Numbered from the stretch's first letter, positions 44,084 to 53,556 are shown. The stretch: DNA of 64,000 nt from Bradyrhizobium barranii subsp. apii (GCF_011516635.5 NZ_CP096255.1:2230501-2294500); one strand, 5' to 3'. A program made the numbers and translations. The notes: generated by a model not told the origin, from the letters alone.

Positions 44084-45286
44084 TTAGGGCGGCGCGGCCA
44101 GGTGAACTGCTTCTTGCTCCGCGAGCTGTTCGATTTCCTCGGTCGAGAAGCCGGCCTCGCGCAAAATGTCGCGGCCATGCTGGCCGAGGGTCGGTGCGGG
44201 GCCCGCGGCTTCCGGCTGGGTCACGCTCCAGGTGGAGGGCACGCGCATCTGGCGGATCCGGCCTTCGACGGGATGATCCACCGTCCGGAAGAAGTCGATC
44301 GCTCGGAGATGCGGATCGTCGAGGATCGTCTCCAGCGTGTGCATCGGCATCACCGGAATGTCCGCGCGCTCGAGCAGCTCGCGCCACTCAGCGGTGGTGC
44401 GTGTGAGGAAGATGTGGCCGATCTCCTCGTAGATCTCGTCGATGTGCTTCGTCCGCGCGGCGTGGTTGGCGAAGCGCGGCTGATCGAGGAAATGCGGCTG
44501 TCCGATCGCCTCGAAGCAGCTGCGCCAGTGCTTGTCGTTGTAGATGAGGACGCAGAGATAGCCGTCGCTGGTCTTGTAGGGGCGGCGATAGCGCGACAGC
44601 AGGCGGGCATAGCCGCCATGGTCGAGCGGCGGATCGTAGGTGAGGCCGCCCAGATGATCGACCAGCACGAACTCCGTCATCGATTCGAACATCGGCACGT
44701 CGATGCGTTGGCCAACGCCGGTGCGGCTCTGATGCATCAGCCCGCCCATGACGGCATTGACCAACATCAGGCCGACGATGCGGTCGGCGATGGTGACGGG
44801 GACGTAGCGCGGCGTGCCGTCGCCGGCCGCCGCAAGCAGCGTCGGAATGGTGGCGGCGCCCTGGATCAGATCGTCGTAGGCGGGCTTTGCGGCATAGGGC
44901 CCGGCCTGGCCGTAGCCGAACGCGCCGACATAGACGAGCGCGTGGTTGATCTTGCGAAGTGTCTCGTAGTCGAGGCCGAGACGCGCCATCGCCTGTGGTC
45001 GCACGTTGTAGACGAGCGCGTTGGCGTGCTTCGCCAGCCGCAGCAAGGTGTCGCGGCCTTCCGTCTTCTTCAGGTCGAGCACGATGCTGCGCTTGCCGCG
45101 ATTGGCATTGAGGAACATCCCGCCCATGCCGGGCGTGCGGCCGGGGCCGATCTGGCGAACGATGTCGCCCTCAGGGCTTTCGACCTTGATCACGTCGGCG
45201 CCCATGTCCGCCAGCACCTGGGTGCCGTAGGGGCCCATCAGCACCGAAGTCAGGTCGAGAATGGTGAAGCCGGCGAGCGGTCCCAT
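44084..45286 (-). CDS. CaiB/BaiF family (class III) CoA-transferase
   Basis: 400 residues. N-terminal GFTILDLTSVLMGPYGTQVL and DVIKVESPEGD (about 31-41), with the catalytic Asp168 in VTIADRIVGLMLVNA. Class III enzymes move CoA between carboxylates through an aspartyl-CoA intermediate. First gene of the leftward operon and probably the activating step (for example succinyl-CoA plus substrate acid). Divergent from the TRAP transporter that would import the acid. Confidence 0.93.
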   Translation of the reverse strand: MGPLAGFTILDLTSVLMGPYGTQVLADMGADVIKVESPEGDIVRQIGPGRTPGMGGMFLNANRGKRSIVLDLKKTEGRDTLLRLAKHANALVYNVRPQAMARLGLDYETLRKINHALVYVGAFGYGQAGPYAAKPAYDDLIQGAATIPTLLAAAGDGTPRYVPVTIADRIVGLMLVNAVMGGLMHQSRTGVGQRIDVPMFESMTEFVLVDHLGGLTYDPPLDHGGYARLLSRYRRPYKTSDGYLCVLIYNDKHWRSCFEAIGQPHFLDQPRFANHAARTKHIDEIYEEIGHIFLTRTTAEWRELLERADIPVMPMHTLETILDDPHLRAIDFFRTVDHPVEGRIRQMRVPSTWSVTQPEAAGPAPTLGQHGRDILREAGFSTEEIEQLAEQEAVHLAAPP

Positions 45287-45300
45287 GAGGCCTCGTTTGA

Positions 45301-45425
45301 TGAATTCATATACGTGGAGTTAGGGTTCATAAAGTGGCCGTGTCAATTCGACGGCTCCGGTCCGTGGCGCATAGCGCCATGAATAGTTCATATGCTTGAC
45401 AGATAAATTCACATATATGTACATT
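45301..45425. promoter_or_regulatory. Divergent control region with rightward promoter and TTCATAT-type repeats
   Basis: Rightward promoter: TTGACA (45396-45401), 18 bases, TACATT (45420-45425). Dyad ATGAA-TAG-TTCAT (45379-45391) lies just upstream. A second perfect dyad TGAATTCA (45301-45308) lies just before the leftward gene, and AATTCACATATATG overlaps the rightward spacer. A leftward TTGACA (complement of 45341-45346) lacks a good -10. The shared TTCATAT/TTCACATAT core suggests sites for the IclR protein encoded at 41979. Confidence 0.55.
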
Positions 45426-45511
45426 TTCGAGCAAGAAATGGAGCGAGGGCCGGACGGCGCCGCAGCAATTCGCTGCCGCATTCGGCGTGGGGACGCGTCA
45501 AGGAGAACGAC

Positions 45512-46541
45512 ATGAAGAAGAATCTGGCCCGGGCCGCAGCGGTGCTCGCTCTCTCGCTGCCGGTCTCGACAATGCCGGCGCAGGCCCTGGAGCTGAAGGT
45601 CGCCGATAGCTTCCCCGCCGGTCACTATCTCGTCCGCCTGATGCTCAAGCCCTGGATGGACGACGTCACCAGGCGCACCAATGGCGCGGTGACCTTCACC
45701 TATTATCCGAACCAGCAGATCGGCAAGGCCGCCGACATGCTGCGTCTGACGCAGTCCGGCGTGGTCGACATCGGCTACATCGGACCGTCCTATGTCTCCG
45801 ACAAGATGCCGCTGTCGGAAGTCGCGCAATTGCCGGGCGCGTTCGCGACCAGCTGCCAGGGCACGCTCGCTTATTGGAAGACCGCGCGTGAAGGCATTCT
45901 CTGCCAAGCAGGAATACGCGCCGAACAAGATCAAGCTGCTGCTCGCCGTGGTGCTGCCGCCCTACCAGGTGTGGACCGTCAAGTCGAAGGTGGAAACCAC
46001 CAAGGACATGCAGGGCCTGAAGCTGCGCACCACGGGCGGCGCGCAGGATCTGACGCTGCGTGCGCTCAGCGCCGTGCCGGTGCGCATGGCTGCGCCCGAT
46101 GCCTATGAGTCGCTCTCGCGCGGCACCATGGACGGCCTGCTGTTCCCGCTCGACAGCGTCGTCTCCTACGGCCTCGACAAGCTGGTCAAGCACGCCACCG
46201 AAGGCGTCAGCTTCGGCAGCTTCATCGTCGCCTATTCCATCAACCAGTCGGTCTGGGACAAGCTGCCCGACGACGTGAAGAAGGCGATGAACGAGGCTTC
46301 GGAGGCGATTACGCCGCAAGCCTGCGCCGGCGTCGAAAAAGAAGGCGAAGTCACCAAGAAGCAAATGCAGGACGAAGGCATCAGCTTCGATCCGCTCCCG
46401 GATGCGACGCGCACCGAGATCAAGGACAAGCTCAAGGGCGTCGGCAAGGAGTGGGCGAGCGGGCTCGACAGCCGCGGCAAGCAGGCGTCTGCCGCGCTGA
46501 AGGAGTTCGACGATCTGCTCGCCACCGGCGGCGCAAAGTAG
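45512..46541 (+). pseudogene. dctP: TRAP transporter solute-binding protein DctP, single-base frameshift
   Basis: Signal peptide MKKNLARAAAVLALSLPVST and mature start LELKVADSFPAGHYL, then NQQIGKAADMLRLTQSGVVDIGY (read NQQIGKAADMLRL), all DctP-like, up to AREGIL near 45900. From there the family sequence continues one base later: AKQEYAPNKIKLL, LKLRTTGGAQDLTLRAL, SYGLDKLVKHATEG, to the stop at 46541. Deleting one base of the CTCT at about 45897-45901 restores a single reading frame of about 342 residues. As written the importer has no full-length binding protein. Confidence 0.88.
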
Positions 46542-46579
46542 CGCCAGGTAGTCCGACAACCAAGAGGGAGGCGCGGAAG

Positions 46580-47134
46580 GTGATCAAGCGGGCAGGAGAT
46601 GTGCTCGGCGCGCTGGAGCGCGCGCTGACGGTGATCGCGGTGGTGTTCATGTTCGTGATCATGCTGCTGGTGGTGGCCGACGTGTTCATGCGTTACGCGC
46701 TGAACAGCCCTTTCTCCTTCACCTATGATCTGATCGGGCTCTATCTCCTCGCCGGCGTGTTCTTCTTCACGCTGTCGGATGCGTTGCGCGAGCATGTCCA
46801 TGTCGGCGTGGACATCCTCCTGTCGCGCTTCTCGCTGACGGGGCGGCGGCTGTCCGAGATCGTCACCGCGCTCGCCGGCCTGTTCGTGTTCATCCTCATC
46901 TGCAAGGTCGGGTTCGAGCGGGCGCTGGAGAATTACGAACAGCACGACGTGCTCTCCGGCGCGATCCCCTGGCCGCCCTGGATCTCGGCGGCGCTGGTGC
47001 CGTTCGGTTGCGGCGTGCTGGTGTTGCGGCTCGCGCTCCAGTTGGTCGGCAATGTGTTGAGCCTCGTCAGCGGCCGCGACCTCTATCCGCTGCCGCCGGT
47101 GACCGGCGTCGGCGAAGCACGCGGCTTCGAGTAA
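46580..47134 (+). CDS. dctQ: TRAP transporter small membrane subunit DctQ
   Basis: 184 residues with four predicted helices. The first is ALTVIAVVFMFVIMLLVVAD, and FMRYALNSPFSFTYDLIGLY and ALREHVHVGVDIL are the usual DctQ signatures. GTG start at 46580 after GGGAGGCGCGGAAG. Placed between the dctP-like and dctM genes. DctQ is the scaffold of the inner-membrane symporter complex. Confidence 0.92.
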   Translation: MIKRAGDVLGALERALTVIAVVFMFVIMLLVVADVFMRYALNSPFSFTYDLIGLYLLAGVFFFTLSDALREHVHVGVDILLSRFSLTGRRLSEIVTALAGLFVFILICKVGFERALENYEQHDVLSGAIPWPPWISAALVPFGCGVLVLRLALQLVGNVLSLVSGRDLYPLPPVTGVGEARGFE

Positions 47135-47146
47135 CGGGCGATATCC

Positions 47147-48460
47147 ATGACACCTTTCATCGTTCTCGCCCTGCTGTTCGGCCTGCTTGCCCTCGGCACG
47201 CCCGTCGGTTTCGCCATGGCCTTCTCCGGTTCGGTCGGCCTCGTCATGGTCGGTGGATGGGGCACGCTGCTCGGCATCCTGCAGACAGCGCCGCTCTCGA
47301 CCGTCTCGGCTTACGAGCTGATCACCATTCCGATGTTTCTCTTGATGGCAGACCTCGTGCTGCTGTCGGGTGTCGCGGACGATCTGTTCAAGACCGCCTC
47401 GGCCTGGGTCGGCCGCATTCCCGGCGGCCTCGGCATGGCCACCGCACTCGCCGGCGCCGGTTTTGGCGCGATCTGCGGCACGTCAACGGCCTCGGCCGCG
47501 ACGCTGTCCTCGACCAGCCTGCCGGCGATGATCCGCCAGGGCTACGAGCCGAAGATGGCCGCCGGCGTGGTTGCGATCTCAGGCACGCTGTCGATGCTGC
47601 TGCCGACCAGCGTTGCGCTCGTCATCTTCGGCCTGCTGGCCGAAGTGAACATCGGCAAGCTGCTGATCAGCGGCATCATCCCGGCGATCCTGGTGACGTT
47701 CACCATCATGGCCACGATCTATTTCCTGGTCTGGCAGGATCCCTCGCGCGCACCGGCCGCGAAGTCGGTACCGTGGCGCGAGAAGTTTGCGCTGCTGTGG
47801 CAGGTCTCGCCGATGGTGGTGCTGTTCTCGATCGTGACGGGCACGATCTATCTCGGCGTCGCGACGCCGACGGAAGCCTCCGCCTTCGGCGCGTTCGGCG
47901 CCTTCCTGCTCGCCATCGTCAAGGGCAAGATCACGCCGTCCTCGCTCTATGCGACGCTGCTGCGCGCCTGCCACGGCACCTGCATGATCATCATGATCCT
48001 GGTCGGTGCCTCGATCTTCGGCTATTTCTTCACGCTCACCCATGTCACGCAGGACCTCGTCGCCTGGATCGGGTCCTTGCCGGCCTCGCGCTGGGTGATC
48101 ATCACGCTGATCCTGTGCGGCTACATCGTGCTCGGCTCGTTCATGGACCAGATCGCGATCCTGGTGCTGACCGTGCCGATCGTGCTGCCGCTGATCAAGA
48201 CGCTCGGCTTCGATCCGATCTGGTTCGGCGTCATCAAGATCGTCACCGCCGAGGTCGGCATGATCACGCCGCCGGTGGGACTCCACTGTTTTATTGTCGC
48301 CCGCTACGCCAAGCGGCCGGTGGCGGAGGTTTTCCACGGCACCTTCCCGCACTTCATCGCGCACCTGATTGCGATCGCGATTTTGGTCGCGTTTCCCTCG
48401 ATCATTCTCTGGCTGCCCATCACAGATGGGGCGCTAGGATCGGAGCCCGGCTCCCAATAA
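47147..48460 (+). CDS. dctM: TRAP transporter large membrane subunit DctM
   Basis: 437 residues, about 12 helices. AICGTSTASAATLSSTSLPA (about 109-128), LPTSVALVIFGLLAEVNIGKL, TPTEASAFGAFGAF and VTAEVGMITPPVGLHCFIV are DctM motifs for sodium and substrate passage. It ends 13 bp before the acyl-CoA dehydrogenase, so transport and catabolism are co-transcribed. Confidence 0.95.
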   Translation: MTPFIVLALLFGLLALGTPVGFAMAFSGSVGLVMVGGWGTLLGILQTAPLSTVSAYELITIPMFLLMADLVLLSGVADDLFKTASAWVGRIPGGLGMATALAGAGFGAICGTSTASAATLSSTSLPAMIRQGYEPKMAAGVVAISGTLSMLLPTSVALVIFGLLAEVNIGKLLISGIIPAILVTFTIMATIYFLVWQDPSRAPAAKSVPWREKFALLWQVSPMVVLFSIVTGTIYLGVATPTEASAFGAFGAFLLAIVKGKITPSSLYATLLRACHGTCMIIMILVGASIFGYFFTLTHVTQDLVAWIGSLPASRWVIITLILCGYIVLGSFMDQIAILVLTVPIVLPLIKTLGFDPIWFGVIKIVTAEVGMITPPVGLHCFIVARYAKRPVAEVFHGTFPHFIAHLIAIAILVAFPSIILWLPITDGALGSEPGSQ

Positions 48461-48473
48461 GGAGATCAAGAAC

Positions 48474-49640
48474 ATGGATTTCGCGCTCACCGATCAGCAG
48501 GAAGCCATTCGCGCCGCCGTCGCAAGAGTTTGCGAAGACTTTCCCGACGCCTATTGGCTGAAGAAGGACCATGACGGCGGCTTCCCGCACGACTTCCACA
48601 AGGCAATGGCCGATGCCGGCTGGCTCGGCATCTGTGTGCCGGAGGAATATGGCGGCTCCGGGCTTGGCATCACCGAGGCCGCGATCATGATGCGCGCCAT
48701 CGCGGAATCCGGTGCCGGCATGTCCGGTGCGTCTGCGGTGCATATCAACGTCTTCGGGCTCAACCCCGTCGTCGTGTTCGGCACCGAGGAGCAGCGCAAG
48801 CGCATGCTGCCGCCGATGGTCGAGGGCCGCGAGAAGGCCTGCTTCGCCGTCACCGAGCCCAACACCGGCCTCAACACCACGCAGCTCAAGACGCGTGCCG
48901 TGGCCAAGAACGACCGCTACATCGTCAACGGCCAGAAGGTGTGGATCTCCACCGCGCAGGTCGCACACAAGATCCTGCTGCTGGCGCGCACCACGCCACT
49001 GGAAGAGGTGCGTTCGCCAACCCATGGCCTCAGCCTCTTCTATACGGATTTCGACCGCAAGAAGATCAAGGTCCACGAGATCGAGAAGATGGGCCGCAAG
49101 ATCGTCGATTCCAACGAGCTGTTCTTCGAGGATTTCGAGATCCCGATGGAGGACCGCATCGGCGAAGAGGGCAAGGGCTTCCAGTATATCCTCGAAGGCA
49201 TGAATCCGGAGCGTATCCTGATCGCCGCCGAAGCCGTCGGCCTCGGCAAGCTCGCGCTGTCGCGCGCGACCGAATATGCCAAGACGCGCGTGGTGTTCAA
49301 CCGTCCGATCGGCAAGAACCAGGGCATCCAGCATCCGCTTGCGGTGAACTGGGTCGAGCTCGAGGCGGCCTGGCTGATGGTGATGCAGGCGGCCTGGCAA
49401 TACGACAAGGGCTTGCCTTGCGGCGCTGGCGCGAACGCCGCGAAGTATTTTGCAGGCGAAGCCGGCTACCACGCCTGCGAGCAGGCGGTGATGACCCATG
49501 GCGGCTTCGGCTACGCCAAGGAGTTCCACGTCGAGCGTTATCTGCGCGAGGTCCTGATCCCGCGCATCGCGCCGGTCAGCCCGCAGCTCGCGCTCAGCTT
49601 CATTGCGGAGAAGGTGCTCGGACTGGCGAAGTCTTACTAG
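48474..49640 (+). CDS. Acyl-CoA dehydrogenase family protein
   Basis: 388 residues, full ACAD length. FAD segments CFAVTEPNTGLNTTQLKT and VNGQKVWISTA are present. The C-terminal E-G-T motif carrying the medium-chain catalytic Glu is replaced by RIAPVSPQL. Glu246 in LEGMNPERILIAAEA sits where isovaleryl- and long-chain dehydrogenases have their base. A branched or dicarboxylyl-CoA substrate fits the neighbours. An ACAD gene also accompanies itaconate clusters in pseudomonads. Confidence 0.92.
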   Translation: MDFALTDQQEAIRAAVARVCEDFPDAYWLKKDHDGGFPHDFHKAMADAGWLGICVPEEYGGSGLGITEAAIMMRAIAESGAGMSGASAVHINVFGLNPVVVFGTEEQRKRMLPPMVEGREKACFAVTEPNTGLNTTQLKTRAVAKNDRYIVNGQKVWISTAQVAHKILLLARTTPLEEVRSPTHGLSLFYTDFDRKKIKVHEIEKMGRKIVDSNELFFEDFEIPMEDRIGEEGKGFQYILEGMNPERILIAAEAVGLGKLALSRATEYAKTRVVFNRPIGKNQGIQHPLAVNWVELEAAWLMVMQAAWQYDKGLPCGAGANAAKYFAGEAGYHACEQAVMTHGGFGYAKEFHVERYLREVLIPRIAPVSPQLALSFIAEKVLGLAKSY

Positions 49641-49671
49641 TCTTCGCGCGAATCGCTGAGCGGGGACGCCA

Positions 49672-50904
49672 ATGGACCTCGACTTCTCCGGCCTGATCCG
49701 GGAGGGCGACAGTGTCGTGTGCGGGCAGGCAACGGCTGAGCCGGTCACCCTGACCGAAGCGCTGGTCGCGCAAGCCGGGCATCTGCCGGCGTTCCGCATG
49801 ATGGTCGGTCCAATATTCTCCGACACCTTTTCCGCGGCGTGCGCGCCCAACATCTCGGTCCAGAGCTATGGTGTGATCGGGAATGCGCGGCGGCTCGCGA
49901 AAGCGGGACGGCTCGACGTGATCCCGAGCAATTACAGCGCCTTCTGCGCCGATTTCGCCTCACGGCGCCACCGTGCGGATGTGGTGCTGGTGCAACTCGC
50001 CGAGTCCGGCGATGGTCGATTGAGCGCAAGCCTCTCCAACGATCATGTCATCGATGCCGCACGGGGCGCGCGCGTCGTCATCGCCGAGATCAATCCGGAT
50101 GCGCCCTGGACGTTTGGCGCGGAATGGCCTGCGGACGCGCCGATCCATCTGCGGGTCGCCGCTCGCCGTCCGCCCGTCGAACTGCCGTCGGCGCCACTTG
50201 ATGACGTCTCACGGAAAATCGCGTCACATGCGGCGAGCCTGATCGCCGACGGCAGCACGCTTCAGTTCGGCGTCGGCCGGATTCCGGATGCGATCCTGTC
50301 TTCGCTATCGCATGCGCGCAATCTCGGCATCCATTCCGGCCTGATCAATGACGCCGTCGTCGACCTGATCGAGCGCGGCGCGGTGACGAATGCGCAGAAG
50401 GGAATCGATGCCGGGACCACGGTGACGAACCAGGTGATCGGCACGAAGCGGCTCTATCGCTTCGTGCACGACAACAAGGCTGTTTCGGTGCGACCGACGT
50501 TGTACACGCACGGCCAGAACGTGCTGGCGCGGATCAGCCGGCTGGTCGCGATCAACTCGGCGCTCCAGGTCGGGCTCGACGGCAGCGTCAATTCCGAGAC
50601 GCTGAACGGCGTCGCGATCGGCGCCATCGGCGGGCAGCTCGATTTCGTGCGCGGTGCCAATGCATCGCCCGGGGGCAGGGCGATCATCGCGCTGCCGGCG
50701 ACGGCGTCCGACGGGACCAGCCGCATTGTCGTCAATGTGGAGACCGTGACGACGCCGCGCGCCGACGTCGATGCCATCGTGACCGAATGGGGCGTTGCGG
50801 AGTTGCGCGGCTGCGGCCTTGCCGAGCGCGCGCGCCTCATGATCGCGATCGCGGCGCCCGGGCACCGCGACGCGCTGTCGGCGCAGTTTCGCGCCGCGCG
50901 CTAG
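49672..50904 (+). CDS. Acetyl-CoA hydrolase/CoA-transferase family (class I-like) protein
   Basis: 410 residues. The C-terminal half has GLDGSVNSETLNG and GGQLDFVRGANASPGGRAII, which match the 4-hydroxybutyrate/acetate CoA-transferase family, and HSGLINDAVVDLIERGAVTN (about 223-242) precedes the active-site region. The extreme N-terminus is shorter than in most relatives. As the last gene of the TRAP operon it may recycle CoA or provide a second activation route. ATG 49672. Confidence 0.87.
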   Translation: MDLDFSGLIREGDSVVCGQATAEPVTLTEALVAQAGHLPAFRMMVGPIFSDTFSAACAPNISVQSYGVIGNARRLAKAGRLDVIPSNYSAFCADFASRRHRADVVLVQLAESGDGRLSASLSNDHVIDAARGARVVIAEINPDAPWTFGAEWPADAPIHLRVAARRPPVELPSAPLDDVSRKIASHAASLIADGSTLQFGVGRIPDAILSSLSHARNLGIHSGLINDAVVDLIERGAVTNAQKGIDAGTTVTNQVIGTKRLYRFVHDNKAVSVRPTLYTHGQNVLARISRLVAINSALQVGLDGSVNSETLNGVAIGAIGGQLDFVRGANASPGGRAIIALPATASDGTSRIVVNVETVTTPRADVDAIVTEWGVAELRGCGLAERARLMIAIAAPGHRDALSAQFRAAR

Positions 50905-50934
50905 AATCTCGCGAGCTATCTGAAACAGGCGGGC

Positions 50935-52506
50935 CTATTCGGCGGCAATCCGTTCCATCGCCATGGCGCGAAGCCGGGCGCGCTGGATTTTCACACCGTT
51001 GGCGCTGTCGGTGACGGGGAAAGCATCGACGATATAGATTCGTGCCGGCACCTTGTAGCCGGCGAGCCGCTCGCGCAGGCGCGCCACCAGCATCTCCTGC
51101 TGCGGCGGCTCCTCGGCCGGAATCACGAAGGCGACGCAGCGCGCCTGCCCCTTGAGATCGATCGCGACAACCTGGGCGTCGGCAACCCCCGTGCAGGCTT
51201 TGAGCTCGTCCTCGATCTCGCCGGGGGCAACCAGGAAGCCGCCGAGCCGCATCGCATCGCCCGCGCGGGTCTCGTAGACGAAGGCGCCGTCGCCGCGCAT
51301 CCGACCGATGTCGCCGGTGCGGAAGAAGCCGTCGGCGGTGATCGCATCGCGCGTCGCATCCGGGTTGTTGAAATAGCCAAGGAAGCACGAGGGCGCGCTG
51401 ATCTCGATCTCGCCGGAGACGCCTTGCGCCGCCAGCTCCCCGGTCTCGGTGTCGCGCGCGCGCACCTTCGCGTCGGGAGACATCGGCCACCCGCCGCCTT
51501 CGATACGATTGGCGAAGGCATCATCGGGGCGGGTGATCGAGAACAGCGCCTGCACCTCGCTCGAGCCGTAGAGGCCGAACAACGGCATGCCGCGCGCCTC
51601 GGCCTCCGCGGCGAGCTCGCGCCAGCCGGACTGGAACGCGGCGAAGCCGCAGACTTCGAGATGCGGGAATGGCCGTGGTGTGTCGGCGAGCGCGAGGATG
51701 CGGCGGAACATCTCGTCGGAGCCGAAGGCGTGCGTGATCTTGTGCTCGCCAAGGACCTTCGACGCTGATGCCGCCTCGAAAGCATCGAGCACATGGATGG
51801 TCGCGCCGGCTGCGACGAAGCCGAGCAGGCTGGTCATGCCAAAGGTGCCGCAGAACGGCAGCATGGCCAGCAACGAATGGCGCTGTGGCGAGAGTTTGAG
51901 CGCCTTGGCGACGGAGGCGGCGTGCGTGGCGAGCGTCCGCTGCGAATGCGCGACGAGCTTCGGTCCCTTGGTCGTGCCTGATGTCGTGTAGAGCAGTACC
52001 GGCAGATCGACATCTGCCTGCGCCGGCGGTGCTGGCGGATAGGACGTCTCGAACGCATCGAAGCGCACACAGGGCCAGTGTGCGGGGATCGCATCCCCGC
52101 CGACCACCGCGAGCCTTTGCAGCGCGGGTACTTCGTCCCTGGTGACCTCGGCGAGGATGGCGGCAAAATCGATCGAGCGGAACGAGGCCTCGACCACCAT
52201 CAGCCTGGCGCCGGACACCTTGAGCAGATGGCCGACTTCCGCGCTGCGGTAGCGGGTATTGACCGCGGCGACGATCGCACCGCAGCGGGCGGCGGCGAAC
52301 AGCAATGCGATCCATTCGACCCGGTTGACCAGCCAGACCGCGACCACGTCGCCCTGGCCGATGCCTTGCGCGGCAAGCCATGCGGCGGTCTGCTCGACCT
52401 TCCCGGAGAATTCCGCGCGCGAGACCGGCCTGCCGTCAAACACGAAGGCGGGCTCGGCACCTTCGGCACCGATCAGCGATTGAAGCGAAAATTGGTTGAC
52501 GCTCAT
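50935..52506 (-). CDS. AMP-forming acyl-CoA synthetase/ligase family protein
   Basis: 523 residues of the adenylate-forming superfamily. Motif A3 YTTSGTTKGPKLVAHSQ (about 166-182), A5 FGLYGSSEVQALFS, A7 FRTGDIGRM and A8 near RAGDAMRLGGFLVAPGEIE. The C-terminal NGVKIQRARL supplies the adenylation Lys in place of the usual G-K-I-x-R. It makes an acyl-AMP and then acyl-CoA from a carboxylic acid. Convergent with the CoA-transferase gene; not obviously part of that operon. Confidence 0.9.
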   Translation of the reverse strand: MSVNQFSLQSLIGAEGAEPAFVFDGRPVSRAEFSGKVEQTAAWLAAQGIGQGDVVAVWLVNRVEWIALLFAAARCGAIVAAVNTRYRSAEVGHLLKVSGARLMVVEASFRSIDFAAILAEVTRDEVPALQRLAVVGGDAIPAHWPCVRFDAFETSYPPAPPAQADVDLPVLLYTTSGTTKGPKLVAHSQRTLATHAASVAKALKLSPQRHSLLAMLPFCGTFGMTSLLGFVAAGATIHVLDAFEAASASKVLGEHKITHAFGSDEMFRRILALADTPRPFPHLEVCGFAAFQSGWRELAAEAEARGMPLFGLYGSSEVQALFSITRPDDAFANRIEGGGWPMSPDAKVRARDTETGELAAQGVSGEIEISAPSCFLGYFNNPDATRDAITADGFFRTGDIGRMRGDGAFVYETRAGDAMRLGGFLVAPGEIEDELKACTGVADAQVVAIDLKGQARCVAFVIPAEEPPQQEMLVARLRERLAGYKVPARIYIVDAFPVTDSANGVKIQRARLRAMAMERIAAE

Positions 52507-52539
52507 GGCAACCGGACTAACCCGATCGCGCAGACCTGT

Positions 52540-53175
52540 CTACTTGGTGCCGAACATCCGGTCGCCGGCATCGCCCAGGCCCGGCACGATGTAGCCGTGG
52601 TCGTTGAGCCGCTCGTCGATCGCGGCGGTCCAGATCGGCACGTCGGGATGCTCGCTCTGGAACTGCGCGATGCCTTCGGGCGCGGCCAGAAGGCAGACGA
52701 AGCGGATGTCGCGGGCGCCGCGCGCCTTGAGCAGGGAGGCGCCGGCGCAGGCCGAGTTGCCGGTCGCCAGCATCGGGTCCATCAGGATCACGGTGCGGTC
52801 GGACAGGTCCTGCGGCGCCTTGAAGTAATATTCCACGGCCTGCAATGTCTCGGGATCGCGGTAGAGCCCGATATGGGCGATGCGCGCCGACGGCATCAGC
52901 GCCAGCATGCCGTCGAGGAAGCCGACGCCGGCGCGCAGGATCGGCGCCAGCGTGAGCTTCTTGCCGGCGATCTTCGGTGCCCGCATCGGGGAGATCGGCG
53001 TCTCGATCTCGACGAGTTCCAGTGGCAGATCGCGCGTCACCTCGTAGCCGAGCAGCATCCCGATCTCGTTCAGGATCTCGCGAAAACTCTTGGTCGAGCG
53101 GTCCTTCTCCCGCATGAGGGAGAGCTTGTGCTGGACCAGGGGGTGGGCGACGACGTTGACGCTGCTTGTGCTCAT
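52540..53175 (-). CDS. upp: Uracil phosphoribosyltransferase
   Basis: 211 residues. PRPP-binding motif [13 protein letters not shown] (about 128-140), [14 protein letters not shown] and the C-terminal [16 protein letters not shown] that recognises uracil. It salvages uracil plus PRPP to UMP in the cytosol. Length and all motifs are normal. It sits 33 bp behind the ligase gene's start on the same strand, functionally unrelated to its neighbours. Confidence 0.97.
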   Translation of the reverse strand: MSTSSVNVVAHPLVQHKLSLMREKDRSTKSFREILNEIGMLLGYEVTRDLPLELVEIETPISPMRAPKIAGKKLTLAPILRAGVGFLDGMLALMPSARIAHIGLYRDPETLQAVEYYFKAPQDLSDRTVILMDPMLATGNSACAGASLLKARGARDIRFVCLLAAPEGIAQFQSEHPDVPIWTAAIDERLNDHGYIVPGLGDAGDRMFGTK

Positions 53176-53333
53176 GAAACCGATCTACACGGTTCCGTGA
53201 AATAGCGCCAGATCGGCCAGATCTTTTCGCGGGGATACGCGGCCTCACGCGGGCATCGCGACAGCGCTACGTACCCGGCTGCTCGCCTCGTAGGCAGCCA
53301 TGGTCAATTCACGGTCCATCGATGTGCCGGGTT

Positions 53334-53462
53334 CTAAACTCCCAGCCCGCGTGCCACGAGCGTGATCACGATTGTCAGGACCGCGCCCCAGATCAGGCTC
53401 AGCGTCATGGTCAGGATCGTCGTCGTGACCGCCTGCTCCAGATTTCCCTTGAGGAGCTGCAT
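53334..53462 (-). CDS. Small membrane protein, 42 residues, unrecognised
   Basis: Starts MQLLKGNLEQAVTTTILTMT and is followed by a single hydrophobic helix LIWGAVLTIVITLVARGLG. It is one base from the end of the next small gene (stop at 53464), so the two are probably coupled. No family recognised; the single transmembrane span is the only readable feature. Last gene of the leftward train beginning at 56782. Confidence 0.6.
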   Translation of the reverse strand: MQLLKGNLEQAVTTTILTMTLSLIWGAVLTIVITLVARGLGV

Positions 53463-53463
53463 G

Positions 53464-53556
53464 CTACTTGTCCGTGGCAGGCGCGACGCCGATGCGCAGG
53501 CCGAGCAGCAATGCACCCATCACCGCAACCAGGATGGCGATCTTGAGCTCGATCAT
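53464..53556 (-). CDS. Small membrane peptide, 30 residues, unrecognised
   Basis: Starts MIELKIAILVAVMGALLLGL, one hydrophobic span with a short charged tail. The ATG overlaps the stop of the FIGRN-motif gene by four bases (ATGA), strong evidence that it is translated. Function unknown. Confidence 0.6.
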   Translation of the reverse strand: MIELKIAILVAVMGALLLGLRIGVAPATDK

